Below, piece after piece: positions 44,466 to 57,900 of a stretch of 62,000 nt of DNA. Made by a program: the position numbers and the translations under genes. Source of the DNA: Phoronis australis (lineage: Eukaryota; Phoronida; Phoronidae); the NCBI GenBank assembly GCA_002633005.1, contig NMRA01000022.1, positions 493,715-555,714 of the forward strand. The letters run 5' to 3'. Positions within the stretch are counted from its first letter, which is position 1; each line of letters starts with the position of its first letter. The notes under the pieces were generated by a model. It was not told the origin of the DNA. It was given only the letters and a program-made list of their open reading frames with translations, and did not search any database.

Positions 44466-47400
44466 GTCTGGAGTTCACCGTTTGCAAATCTTAAGACTTC
44501 AGCCAGGAAAAACAATTTTATGCATTTCATCTTTTTTGCTTTTGATTCCAAAAAGTGCTGAACAAAATTACGTAGTTTTGAATTTACTCCATAAATGTGC
44601 CAAAGTTTTTAAAGCTCAAGTTTTTAATTCGTTGATTTGTTGTTTTAAATTGTTTTGTGCACATTATCTACCAAGATAAACACAGTACTCTGCTGCATTT
44701 GAACTTCTGCATAATGCGGAGTAGTTTCATCGTTGGCGACATCAGAAAACAAATTAAAAATCCAGACTTCATGGTGCTTGAATCTAAACTGTCAAAAACT
44801 TGCCATCATTCTGCAGTGTCATTCTATTTTGTTGAACCATTTTTTTGAAATACTTTAATTTTGAAGTTACTTGTATGTAGTTGAGCATGTTCCCTGCTCT
44901 TGACATTTCTAATTTACCAACTTTTCAAAATTTTATTTTGTTGGCAAATAAATTAAGTTACAGTCACCAATAACGTGATAGTTTGTATTGTGAAGACAAC
45001 CAACATCTAAGTCACAATCACACAGGACTTTGTCCTACAACATAGAACAAAATACTGGCCTGATGCTTTTTGGATATCCCTGTCTACTGAACAGCCCATT
45101 TTTGTTTAGTGTTACACTGACTTGCCACCACCTATTAATGTGCTAGTTCTAACATAGTTTTGAAACGTAAACCCATCAATGTTTTATGGTACTGTGTTAA
45201 TGCATTGTACGTTTAGACACCTGTTTGCAAACTCTTCACATCATAATCATACCTTTAAGCAGGACAACTGATCACACAATAGTTTAATGGCAAACCATCT
45301 AGTCTACGATAGTGTGCATCAGGTCAGACTAATTTGGACATTTTGACAACCATCCAGGCATTGTAATATTTTTGGTTGAAAATAAAACTACTGACAGCTT
45401 AAAATGAACATCTCCAAAGTGTAATTCTTTTTAGTACAGCTCGTGCCAAGAGGTATTTACTATCATTGGTAACTGTCCGTAATGACTGGAAATTCTCGGG
45501 TAAGTTAATAAAGGGAATGAAGGGTAAAATTTTTGTGTCCATGCTTTCTAACTGCACAACTGCATCAGTTGTTCAGAAGGACATTCTTCCTTCCTCTGGG
45601 CAAAGAAAGATTCTATGCATTTATTTTGAAAATGGGCTATTACCGTAATGTTAATTTTACAAGTTTTTTTTGCATTCAGGTGCTGATCTTTGTAATGTAT
45701 TAAAACCAGGATTTGACCATGTCTATGCATGGCTATCAAAAATGAGATTTTGACCAATCTAAAGGATTGATGTTAAAACCTTCAGCGAAGCATCAAAAAC
45801 TAGCACAAGGACAATGGGTTGAAATGTTGTTGGCAAGAATGTTGTTTAGTGTATTATACATGTACAGCAGATCAGGTGTACATGCAGTGCATATATGAGC
45901 CATTGTGGTGGCATTGGAAGTGAGACCAAATTACAGCTGGTACAAGTCATTTTCAACTGGAATTAGCTGGAACAAATCTGTAGGTGTAGTTGAATGTAGT
46001 GACGGGAAAACAGTAATTCAGGATTATCAATGTATGTGATGCATATTTGTCTGTAACTGTAGAGCTAAAAACTTGTATTTTACCGTGCTGAAACTGGCGT
46101 GATGAAATGTGGTAAATGAATTAATTTTCTTGATTTCAGAATTCCTCCAGATATTCATCTCCAACATCCAACTATCCACATGATTTCCAAAGCAGGCGAC
46201 ATACTACAATTCTAAGCCAACAAAACCTTTTTTATTCCTGTCATTCACAAACTAAGTTCAAATGACCAATTATGAAAGAGAAAGACATGCAAATTACATT
46301 TATACTCTGGTGCACTCACGGATCTTGATCTTCATTGATCAGGCATTTCAAAATGCCAATATGGTAAAAAATATTTGTCAATGTTGTCCTTGTCATATTT
46401 CAAAGTCCTTGAAAATTGTGATTGCACAGAAGTTTAATTTAAAATTTTTTTATTTGATGGTAGATGTACCTAACTTGAGCATGATCAAGCTTTAACTTTG
46501 CGCTCTCTATAAGTAAAAAGTAAGAAAATGAAATTTCAGTTGTTGGCCTCGTGTCAAATTGGTGAGAGACATTGTTTTGAAAATTTTTTTTTACTTTCAA
46601 CTGATTTTTATATAAAAATAGAGTGACATTCAAAATTCACATCATTTTAAAACCTGTACATAGTGATGTTATACTCAAAAAGTTTACAGTGTTTGGTGGA
46701 ATTTGTAACAGTCAGCAGTCGTGATATTTCGTCCATTTTCTTTTTTACCCGTACTGTAACAAATATACTAAGAAATAACAACAAAAAGATAAGAGTCAAG
46801 ACAGTGTACAACCTGTCCTGCCTGGGAGATTTTTCTGCAAGCCAATGTTTGGTTTTTAATTTTCACGATGATCACTTTCATAGTTTATTGGTGAATCAAA
46901 ACAAACAAATGATAACACAAATTTCCAAACTTGAAAACATTAACCCATCATTCAGCATCGGTCACATTCTGATACTGCCCAAAAATCAAATATAATGTCG
47001 TCTTTCACTTCAATCTTTTGTCCGCAATGGATATTAGACAGAACAGTGCATTTGTTAAACAACTCAAATTTTCATAATATACAAACTAAAGAATACAGAA
47101 ACATAAAACTTAACAATTTTATGAAAATTAATAACTATAAGTAACAAAACAACAAACAGATTTTTTAACAAAAAAGCTATAAGCTATTAGATATCACAGA
47201 ATATTTAGACATTAGAAAATGTCTATATCAGTACAATGGCATTCTCAACTTCTATTATATTCTTACCAAAAATGCAAAAATGTGACTGGAATTTCAGACT
47301 TTTGAACAACACAAAGCTCGATGAAATTATCTAGCACTGAAATACTTTCGACAGAGAGAAATGAATTGTTTCTGTGAGATGAAGTGCACTCCTTTGAACT

Positions 47401-48460
47401 TAACTGACAACCTACTAAGACGGGCTAAGTTAAGATAATTGTCAACACTGATTATGTTAGAACTCAACAATTCGTTTACTCCAATGATTAGAGGTCTCAA
47501 GCTGATAAAGATGCTCAGGCAGATAATTTCACCTCTTCAAACCGGATGAGAGTGGAACATCTTCCAACAGCATTATAACGCTAATAAAGAATATGGAAAG
47601 ACTTACTGGAAGAGTAAGACTAGCCATAACTGTACTGACCAGAACACTAATACCGAGATTCCCATCTTGTATAACGAACTTTAATACGAAAATGCAACAA
47701 ATAAATAAATGTTATATTGTTTTCCATCACTGCTAACCACAAACTGTACAACAGAGACACCGTACCAATTTGCTTGTTGCACAATATTGTCATTTATGCC
47801 CCCTGGTGGACACTCATTGGACATACCTAGTTTACTACAAAATCTAGTTACTATATTAAACAAAATAATGAGATTGAGATTACGCACAGAAATCTTCTGG
47901 AGCAGAGATGCCGCGAGGCTTTATATGGCCTGCCCTTGTCATAGTAACACACACAGAAGTCTAAACATATTTCAGCATCTTGGGTTCCACTAATAAATTA
48001 CTGGGGCTTTTACTTAAGTTATGAAACGGGCAATTTTAGCCATCTCAAATTCAAGAAATGCAATTACCCATGTCAGAAATTTTGGAATTGATGTAGTATG
48101 ACTACACAGACTTCAGTTTTGCAATTATACTTTGTAACACTCGACTAGTCAGAAACACTTAAAAGACTTTTGTTACAAAAATGCAGAGTTACTTGGGAAA
48201 TCCCCAATTACTGTGCTAATCTTCAGAATGAAGAAAATTCAATTTTGGCTTGAATTACAGTGTCAAGAATTTTTGAGATTACCAAACTGGAGAATATTAA
48301 CTGTATAAACATAACCTATGATTAAGAACAGAAATATAATCAAGGTGGAAAGCAAGCTAATTAAAAAGATTTATAATATTCGCTGTTTCAGAAACGAGTC
48401 GAGCATAATGATATCGCTTTCCATCACCCCCTTGCGCAAGTGGCATCAAGCATTCACCTG
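44466..48460. other. Convergent intergenic region / 3' UTRs
   Basis: AT-rich sequence between the stop of module B (+) and the stop of cyclin J (-). AATAAA at 44947-44952 is a good polyA candidate for the methyltransferase. For cyclin J, minus-strand AATAAA occurs near 46227. GCCCCCTGGTGG at 47798-47809 is an exact CTCF-core match on the minus strand. The 110-aa frame at 46663-46995 is not convincing. Confidence 0.5.
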
Positions 48461-51400
48461 TCAGTTCAAAGCCCCCATACTGATCTGGTTGTGGTGCATG
48501 TTTTGCTTGCTGACGGTGCCCTCTGGTGGAGGCGTCTCGGGCACGTAAGTGATGTTGGCTTTGTACGAGACTGGGGACTCCATCTCACTAGATGCAGTGC
48601 TCTTCCTAGATGCTTGTTCATCCTTTTGATGGATTCTACATGAGAAAGGGACATTTCGAATCCAAGATGGCTGACACTACCATGGAGACGGTGTTTAGTA
48701 CCTATCCTTATTTGAGTCTACATATGCTAAAAGTACTTGGTATATCAAATGTCATGGTTTTATCAAATCGTGAATAATTTGTTGAGTTCTTGACATTTAG
48801 CCACTCACTAATGTACAAGATAGGAGCACGACTATACCTCTTCAAGTTGTCAAAAACTTCTTATCATGAAAGCTTTGGGAAAAGTGGTATCAAGATAGGG
48901 ACATAATGGGTGGGCGTGTGCTGCTGCACATAAGAGATCTGGACCAACGTAATTACCCGAGAAAATACTATCAAGCTAAAATACCTGGGAAATACCAACC
49001 AAGCTCCTACAATACAATATTCATCAATTTCCTTATGACATTAGGTTTAGTGCACATTACTCTATACAAAAAGACAAGCTTGGGCAATGAATTTCACACA
49101 ACATCCGAAAAATTTTCTCAAGCGTAAATCCATGCCATATACTAAAGATTAAATTTCTTATTATTACTGTGGTCGTTCACCACTGACTTTACTGTACACC
49201 GTACTTGAACCAAAAGCCACTGTTTCATGTATTTTTGCAGACCAATAATCCTCTTGAACACTTTTGATTGGCAGATATTTGTAGCATTAGCCATTTCTGG
49301 AGATACACTTGTCTTGTTAACCAAGCTCATCATTCGTACCTTAAATTTTCAGTCTTGATTGACTCACTGAAGTTTAGCTTACTAGTCAGTGTCAACAAAG
49401 ACATGATTATATGACCCAATTAACAAGAGATTGGTAAAAATCAAATTCCATTGGCTTTGCAGAAAACGTAAACTTTAATGAGCTAAAATCCATAGTTGCC
49501 TAGGTATTTTGATAAATCCCTAGACATGTTCGGAAATAAACATAATTTAATACAAGAGCAACGCGGAGCGCTGAAATGTGCCCACGAATGCATCGCAAAT
49601 GGTGTGCTTTTAGGGTTATTTATTTGTATCATAAAAATGGCCACTAGATGGCGCAAAAACATACAATCCATCCAAAAACACGAACCAGCCATATTTCATA
49701 AAAATCTGTCAAGGAACTTCAGAGAAACAAAGGAAAACAGAATAAAATGAAATTGCCACTAGTGGGCACAGTGTTCATTGGATCCGCCTGAAAGTCGCCG
49801 TCCTCTGTTGTTATCTTCATATAAATACACTTANCAAGATTTGAAAACAGCCAAAATGGCCACTAGGTGGTGCAAAATACCTTGATTCCATCCAAAAACA
49901 GGAAGATGGCGTCATCACACCAATAGATGCCTATATTTAAAATTTTATGAAAATCTGTTGAGGACCTTTGAAGATACTGAGTTAAACGTAAAAAACTAAA
50001 ATTGCCACTAGGGGACACAGCAGTAGTCAGATCTGTCCGAAAGTCGTCGTCATCCGTTGTCAACATCATATACATACACTTGCTAAATTAAGTAAAGGAT
50101 CCTGCAAACGGTTTAGGAGATACAGCCATAGGCGCAACAAAAACAAAACTGCCACTAGGAGGTGCCACAGTAGTCGAAATCGTTGGAATATCATCGTCAA
50201 TCGTCTTCTTTATAGTAAGCACATACATGCCAATTTTCACAATCATCCTTTGAGAGGTTTGGTTGATAGAGGTTTGGACGCAAAAAACAGACTCAAAAAC
50301 AGTAAAAATGGCCACTAGGTGGCACAAACTACGTTGAATCCATACAGAAACGGGAATATAGTGTCACCTCACTAATAGGTGCCTGCATATTAAATTTCAT
50401 GAAAATCCGTTAAGGACTTTTGAAGATACAAAGGTAAACGTAAAAAAAATAAAATTGCCACTAGGGGGAACACCGGTAGTCGGATCTGTCCAAAAGTCGT
50501 CGTCTTCTGTTGTTAACATTATATAAATAAACTTATTACATTTCGTAAAGATCCTGCGAACGGTTTAGGAGATACAGCCATAGGCGAAAAAAAAACTGCC
50601 ACTAGGAGGTGCCACAGTAGTCGAAATCGGCGGAAAGTCATTGTCAACCATCCTCTTTGTAGTAAGCACATACATGCCAATTTTCACAATCATCCTTTGA
50701 GCGATTTGGTTGATAGAGGGGTGGACGCAAAAAACAGACTAGAAAACAGTAAAAATGGCCAATAGGTGGCGCAAACTACGTCGAATCCATCCGAAAATAG
50801 GAGGATAGCGTCATCTCACTAATAGGTGTCTACATACAAAATTTCATGAAAATCCGTTCAGGACTTTTGAAGATACAAAGGTAAGCGTAAAAAAATAAAA
50901 TTGCCACTAGGGGGCACACCGGTAGTCGGATCAGTCCGAAAGTTCACTCATGCTGTCCCATTCATGAATGGAACATATGTGCCAAATTTCATGAACGTAT
51001 GTCAAAGGGTTTTGGAGATAGAGCAGTGGACGGCAGACACCGGACGGACGGACGGACAGAGATGACGGCATAATGCGTCCACATATAAATATGTGAGCGC
51101 ATAAAAATGCTTTATTTAAGTTGATTGGTTGAAATTTCAAGTTTGAACTTGGAATAACAGAATAAACATGCAATTCAAAGCTCGATCAAGCTATCTCAAG
51201 ATTAAGAAAGCAGGCGTCTTTGTGGGGATTATTAATAAAAAATGGTCATGTATTGAAAAAAAAAAACAGTTTCCACATTTGAAAGCTATAAAACCTCGTC
51301 TACTTAAAGCTTAACTTCAATGGAATTTTGTTATTTTAGATGTATTGGGCTAACAAGATAGTCCTAGCAAAGCCTTAGTAAAATAAGAAAACTCGAGTTC

Positions 51401-54400
51401 AATCACGCAAATGTAAGCCCGTCAAATGATAAGTGAAGCTGCCTTTTCATGCCATGTTGCGTCACCGCGAGATCCCCGCACAAACAACAAAAGGTTGCAT
51501 TGAATAGGTGTCTGAATAGAACATCATTGCGTGTGGGTGTTATTTGCAGCTGTTTGAATTAAAAGGTGATTCTCGCGGTGACGTAGACAAAAGCAAACCC
51601 ATACACCTAACAGTTCGTTACACTTGGCCATTAATGACACTAGTGGGCTCAGAGTGATGGTCTTAACATACTTTAGGAACCAAATTTACAATTAGTGTTA
51701 CTGTTGAAGATAGGCTTTAATCTTAAGACTGGTTGAGTGACCCTGAAGTTCCAAGTTGATGCATACGTGATCGAAACCCTGACAAAGTTGATAGTGGTAG
51801 AAATTTACTATTCATATTGTAAGAGATGATCATTACACAAATGTTTGTGCCTCTCTTTAAGTATAATAACTTAAACTAACGTAATTGTACTTTGGTCCCA
51901 TGGCCTTGAATACTTGTAATGAACACAATCAAATCGTACATGATTTCAGCAATCGGAGAGTGGAAAAATAGATTATTACAAACTTGAAGATATGACATAT
52001 TTTGAATGAAATGAATTGGACACATTGGGACGATTACCAGTACATCAGTGTTTATCGCCTAAACAGTTCAATCTATTGCAAAATATGGTTTGTGTGGCAA
52101 ACAAATTTGTTGCACAAGCTTGACTTAATATGTGTAAATGATTACCTCGTACAGAAACTGACAAATATTGTACCGAATAAGCGTGCTCAAGACAAAACCT
52201 AGCAGATTAAATACTTATCAAAGATGACGTGGCCATCACAAAATACTAATCAGCAACATTGTCTGAAAGGGCAAAAGCCTCACTCGAATTCATGAATCAG
52301 AAAACATTTTCACTTGCCTTAATATTGACATTACACAGTTGATCAACTGGGTGATGTGATATTTTAAAGAAATTTTTAACAGGAACAAAAATTTTCAAAT
52401 ATGACCCTATCTTAACACCATGTACTGTAAACAGTGCATGAAAACTTGGTTTGGTGAAGGTGGGCCACTCAGAAAGTGCTTCAACAGAACACATCTGCCA
52501 AATAACACGATGATCATGCCAGGGGTACAAGAGAAGCCGAGACCCCAGGAAGGACCCTGGACGACCAGAATACATTGAAGGCTTTATGCACCAACATAAG
52601 TCAAAGCGATTTTCTTAAATCCGCCTTGAAAGTCTCACACCTGAACCAAACACTGTAACGACTCGTCTATTAACCCATTATCTGATTAGAGTGTGAACAG
52701 AAGGCTATTCATAGACCAACATGACTACAAATCACAATGCATGCAAATACAAGATGGACCATTGCTTCACTATCGCCACATACTGAACTCTGAGCTTCTC
52801 TTTTTCTCAACTCACCTCAACATGTGCTGTATGCACGGGTCGATTATGTCCCAGTTGTACCGAGTGACCTTCTCCAGGTCACGTGACCACGGTGGACTGA
52901 TGTGTAGACAGATACGCGAAGAAGCGATACAACTTGCCGCTATCACAGACGGGGGAAATTGACGGAACTTCTCATCTGCCAGATCAGAAAGAGAATCTGC
53001 CAGGCATCATAATTGGATTTAAAAAATCAAGCTTGTGAACTGTCTTAAACCAAGGTGATGTATTACATGTTACAGTCTCATTACAAGCAACTCACATTTA
53101 GTCCATCTTCCAGACAATATCGTTTTTCAGATGCTGATATCAATCTTTCGTTTGTTAAACGCTAGGCTCAGTCTTTTGTCCAATGTCATGAAGCAAACAC
53201 CAATTATCTAACACACTGAATGAATACAATAATGTAAACTCACATTGATGAAAAACCCATCACAGCATTTTGGCCATTTTTATTGTATTTTTTAAGTGAA
53301 AGAAGGATCCTACACTAACTATTCAACCATCAGTTTGTGACTTTAGAGAGATCACCAACCTATATTACAGAATTAAGGGATAGAAGCATGTTAGATAAGT
53401 GAGTAAACATCATGAGTAAAAAGGTTTGGAACACGAAGCCCAACTGTCAATAAAGTATAAACTGTAATCCAAGCAAATCTTAAATTATGACTAAAACATT
53501 TCAACTCTGTGCAGCACTATCTTTGAAAACCATGCTTTTGGTTTGCATTTTGTAAACAAACCTCTTATGGTTCTCTAACTCTTTCACTGTCAAGGTTTTT
53601 AGAACAGCCAGAACTCTCAGTCCCAAACACATTTTGAGGAGAAGTACCATGCAATCACTAAAACGCTATAAAATTGTTATTGGTTTGTGGTTTGTTATGA
53701 AACGTTCAGGGTAAGATGCCCACACATTCTATTATATTCTACATTGAGGTATATATTACCAGTTGGAGCATAAAGACTTCAGGTAAAAAACATTCTCAAG
53801 GATCATCGAAGGGTTTTGGTTGAAATTCAAACCCCCTGGCCTCTGTGAATACCTGTCTCATGTTTGACATTTAAAATGGAGATCCTGAATCAAAACTGTT
53901 TTGAATTTAAGTCAACTAAACCACAGCTATAGAAAGCTTAGCAGTCATTGCAATGATAAGAATTGGACAGGTGGGTGAAAAAAAGAAGAAAAGATTTTCA
54001 TTAAGGATTTGCTAACACGTCACTCCTGTCGTCTGATAATGTTGTCAAACTGTAGTTATCACCTACAAAATTTAGGATTAATTAGATGAAGTACAGGAAG
54101 TACCTAACTCTCTAATCAGCACATTTGGCAGTGACGAATAACTCAGCAAAAGGCATGCAGTGCAGTGGACGAGCAGTGAGTCGGCAATCCTAATTGCATA
54201 TAACACCATGGACCAACTGGAATTTACTGATGTTTTTCACGGTCCCTTACTTGTTTTAGTCCAGTTTGAAATTTGCAATTTCAGCTTGAGCTAATTAGAA
54301 CTGCTTGGGATTCTAGCCCCGTAGGTAGTTTACCTTGTAAGCTAATCTCCATGAAGTAGTCGACGTATTTGTCCATGTAGAACACTGCCTTGGACATAAG

Positions 54401-54489
54401 CTCCTTTATCGGTTTCCCAGCATGCTCGTCTGTCTCGGACACAAAGATGGTGGCATAATACTCAATAAAGTGAGCAGGGGTGGGCAAAC
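48461..54489 (-). CDS. CCNJ: Cyclin J, last three coding exons (5' part missing)
   Basis: Exons on the minus strand: 54489-54334, 52975-52816 and 48635-48461 (TGA). Acceptors are CCCTTCAG, GATCTGGCAG and TCTCATGTAG; donors GTAAAC and GTGAGT; phases 1, 2 agree throughout. The first exon reads LPTPAHFIEYY, then MDKYVDYFMEISLQ. The second reads FPPSVIAASCIASSRICL, then PWSRDLEKVTRYNWDIID. These match the C-terminal cyclin fold of animal cyclin J (LPTAAHFIEYY, VAAACVASSRI, Y.W.), a cyclin linked to CDK control in the germline and early embryo. About 163 aa are present. The tail after the fold is only 60 residues, shorter than the vertebrate tail, and ends SMGALN. The N-terminal cyclin box was not found up to 62000 and is presumably outside. 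The 4.2-kb last intron and the first intron are filled with CCACTAG repeats. Confidence 0.88.
48636..49560. other. Cyclin J intron, no other feature
   Basis: CAAGATGG lies just beyond the acceptor at 48661-48668. Otherwise nothing is recognised. Confidence 0.5.
49560..51075 (+). repeat. CCACTAG tandem array, about 450-bp monomers
   Basis: Successive monomers start near 49853, 50305 and 50752, with a degenerate piece before them. Each contains ATGGCCACTAGGTGGYGC, then TTGCCACTAGGGGGCACA, then CTGCCACTAGGAGGTGCC at regular spacing, with constant linkers such as TTTAGGAGATACAGCCATAG and TTTTCACAATCATCCTTTGA. It ends in ACGGACGGACGGACAG (51041-51058). No coding potential. It sits in the last cyclin J intron. 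Confidence 0.85.
51076..52815. other. Cyclin J intron, no gene recognised
   Basis: Two inverted words, CACCGCGAGATC (51462) and TCTCGCGGTGACG (51572), make a loose 120-bp inverted pair. The 92-aa minus frame at 52297-52575 has no domain and no splice sites in phase with cyclin J. Confidence 0.45.
52976..54333. other. Cyclin J intron, no feature
   Basis: AT-rich intronic sequence. Nothing recognised. Confidence 0.5.
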
Positions 54490-54939
54490 CTGAAGGGGGC
54501 AAAAGAACACTCAATATAACTAAAACTGACAACAGGGGGTGCCGTTAAGATTTACAGCAAGTACAGTGCACACCAAAAGTAAACGGACAAAATATCGTTT
54601 CCCTCATAGAGTCATGATGGGTCGTCCTTGCTTCTGATAATAAAATTATGCTTGTGCTCAGCTGGCAGAAAAAGAGAAGTTCGATTTTAGTTCAACACCT
54701 CTAGTATTATCAATCAAAGATGAAAGACAGTTGCATCTTGTTTCTTCTTTGACACATTTCGGCTTTTAGATAAGGTGATGAAGTCTTAATTAGTTTACCA
54801 CCACTGTTACGTTTGTTTCTAAATTGCATTGTGGTCTTCTTATCCTGAACACATCTGCAAAATTTTCATAATGATCCTTTGAATGGTTTGGCAGTTAGAG
54901 AGTCCAAGCAAGACAATGGACTATAAAAATAACAACAAG

Positions 54940-57900
54940 AGCAACGCGGAGTGTTAAAATGCACCCACGAATACATTGCAAATGGTGTGCTTTCAGGGTT
55001 ATTTATTTGTATCATAAAAATGGCCACTAGAAAGCGCAAAACATACAATCCATCCAAAAACAGGAACATGCCATATTTCATAAAAATCTGTCAAGGAACT
55101 TCAGAGAAACAAAGGAAAACAGAATAAAATGAAATTGCCATTAGTGGGCAGTGTCCGTTGGATCTGCCTGAAAGTCATCGTCGTCTGTTGTTATCTTCAC
55201 ATAAATACACTTACTAAATTTAGAAAAGATCCTGCAGTGGGTTTAGGAGATGTAACTATGGGCGCAAACCAAAACTGCCACTAGGAAGCGCCACAGTAGT
55301 CAGTCACCATGATCAAAGGTCGTCTTCACATTGAGAACATATATGCCAATTTTCAAATGATTTGGTTGATACAGGAGTGGACGCCAAAAACAAGATTTGA
55401 AAACAGCAAAAATGGCCACTAGGTGGTGCAAAATACCTCGATTCCATCAAAAAACAGAAAGATAGCATCATCACACCAATAGATGCCTATATATAAAATT
55501 TTATGAAAATCTGTTGAGGACCTTTGAAGATACCGAGTTAAACGTAAAAAACTAAAATTGCCACTAGGGGGCACAGCAGTAGTTAAATCTGTCCGAAAGT
55601 AGTCGTCATCCGTAGTCAACATCATGTAAATACACTTGCTAAATTAAGTAAAGATCCTGCGAACGGTTTAGGAGATACAGCCATAGGTGCAACAAAAACA
55701 AAATTGTCACTAGGAGGCGCCACAGTAGTGGAAATCGTCGGAAAATCGTCAACCCCATAGTAAGCACATAATTATGCCAATTTTCACAATCATCCTTTGA
55801 GCGGTTTGGTTGATATAAGTATGTGGGCGCATAAAAATGGCCACAAGGTGGCGTAAAATATGTTGAATCCATCTGAAGATGAAATGGCATTGTTGTCTCC
55901 TTAAGAAAAAGTTATTTTCCAAAAAAATCCAACAAAGACCTAGCAGATAGAGAAGCAAACATAAGAAACTAAAATTGGCACTAAGGACACAGCAATAGTC
56001 AAATTTGTCTGAAAGTCATCGTCACCTGTCCTCAGATTCATAGAAACACATCTTCCAAATCTGCAAGGAGATTAGGAGATACAACAGCAAACATGGGCAG
56101 GACGTTCGGACACCAGAAAGAGATGACCACAAAAATACACTCACACATGTGCATATGTAGGCACACAAAAATGGCCACACAAAATATACTGAATCTGCCC
56201 AAAAATAGATTTGCATTGTCACCTTCTTAATAGAAGACTATTCACCAAATTTCTTGAAAATCCAATTAGGAACTCCAAAGATACAGAGGTAAACGTAAAT
56301 TTGTCACTAGGGGGCACAGGAGTAGTGGGACCAGTCGGAAATTTGTTGTCATCTGTCATCAGCTTCATAGAAACACTACATCTATCAAATCTCATTAAGA
56401 TCGTGCATAGGCTTTGGAAGATGCAGCACGGATGCTCAGACAGAGATAACATCGGAAGCATACATATGTTCTTAAATCTGAAGTTGAAATGATTTTTGCT
56501 ATGTTAATGCAAACATTTTGCAAGTTTGTCTATTTTGTATTTTATAGAAGTTGTTGAGTGGTCACAGTAACAGCATTCAACAAAATCTAACACTTGACAT
56601 ATCGTGACAAGAAACTACATGACAGCTTTTCCCGTTCAGTGACATTACCAGACGGAGGTGATTCTAAGCGTGTGATAACATCTGACTTCTTTGTTAATTG
56701 CCAAGCACACTCTTTTGTCTGTTATGACAACAAGCAGGCCACTTATTTACCTCGTGTGAACACTGTCAAACTCAGAGTGAATTGGTGTATTCGGAAAGAA
56801 TAGATTGTCATAACTTCGGTTGCAGTTGGGAGATTTTGGCGATTCAAAAATTAAACATGATTACCATTTGACGAAGATTTCAGAAATGCTATTGGTTTAT
56901 GTTCAAATATGTTATTACTTAACTTTTATTTTTAACAGCACAGCCCAGACAGGGTAGATAGGATCTTATTGGAGATTAGAGCAATTATCGAACAAAAGAG
57001 AGCTGGCCCTCCAACCATAAATGCCAGAATGGAGATAATCAGTTGTGTAAGATATTGGCTACAGGGGTAAACTTCCCAACTTGTTATTGGGCTATAGAAT
57101 CGAACAAGTTGGGAGCAACAGGAAAACGCTGAAATAACCGGTAAGAGCGTATTTGACAAATTATTACATCATCAAAAACACTTTCAAAAAATGTTTTACA
57201 ATTTAATGCGACCAAAGACAGTGCAAAAAACATGTTAATGAGGGACAAACACAACCTCAGAGGAGCACAAAGCACTGAAATATGCCCACAGCTGCACTGT
57301 AAATGGCATGCTTCTTGGGCTGATTATTACTACAATAAAATGTCCATTTGATGGCGGGGAATATGTAGAAGCCATCCAAAAATGGGAAGGCCTTGTTGTC
57401 TTCTTAATACACACAAGCAATTCAATGTGATTAAATGCCCCCGACAGTTAACCTCAACAGTACCTCAAACAATATGCTTTCAGGGAAGTTTATTAGTATC
57501 AAAAAATGGCCACAAGGTGGAGCAGACGTTGACCCTGTCTGAAAATGAGAAGGCCTTGTCATCTTCTTCACAGAAAACTGTTTAAACAAGAACAACGCTG
57601 GGGCATTGACATGTGCCCATGGTGCATCGCAAACGATATTTCTAAGGGCCACTAGAAAGTAGTACTGACAGTAGTCCAATCAGCTCGAAAATCAAAAGGT
57701 GCCAGCGAGTGGTCATCACATCCCTCTGGGCCAAGTTTCATTGAAATTCGTTAATCAGTCTCTAGATATACAACGAAAACAACACTCTTCGTCCAAACAA
57801 CACTTGCAAAAAATGAAAAAATGGCCACTAGGTGCTACAGCAGTCACATCCGGCCGAAAATTTAGTGGTGACAGTATAGAGACATTGCATATCTCTGTCA

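Noticed and set aside
46663-46995. 110-aa plus-strand open frame
   Set aside because: Lies in the AT-rich spacer downstream of two convergent genes and shows no recognisable domain.
48518-48529. Exact CTCF-core match in the last cyclin J exon
   Set aside because: It encodes TPPPEG in the tail and is explained by coding sequence; not counted with the repeat sites.
49560-51075. CRISPR-like regular spacing of CCACTAG words
   Set aside because: The spacing reflects 450-bp tandem monomers with conserved, not unique, intervening sequence, in a eukaryotic intron.
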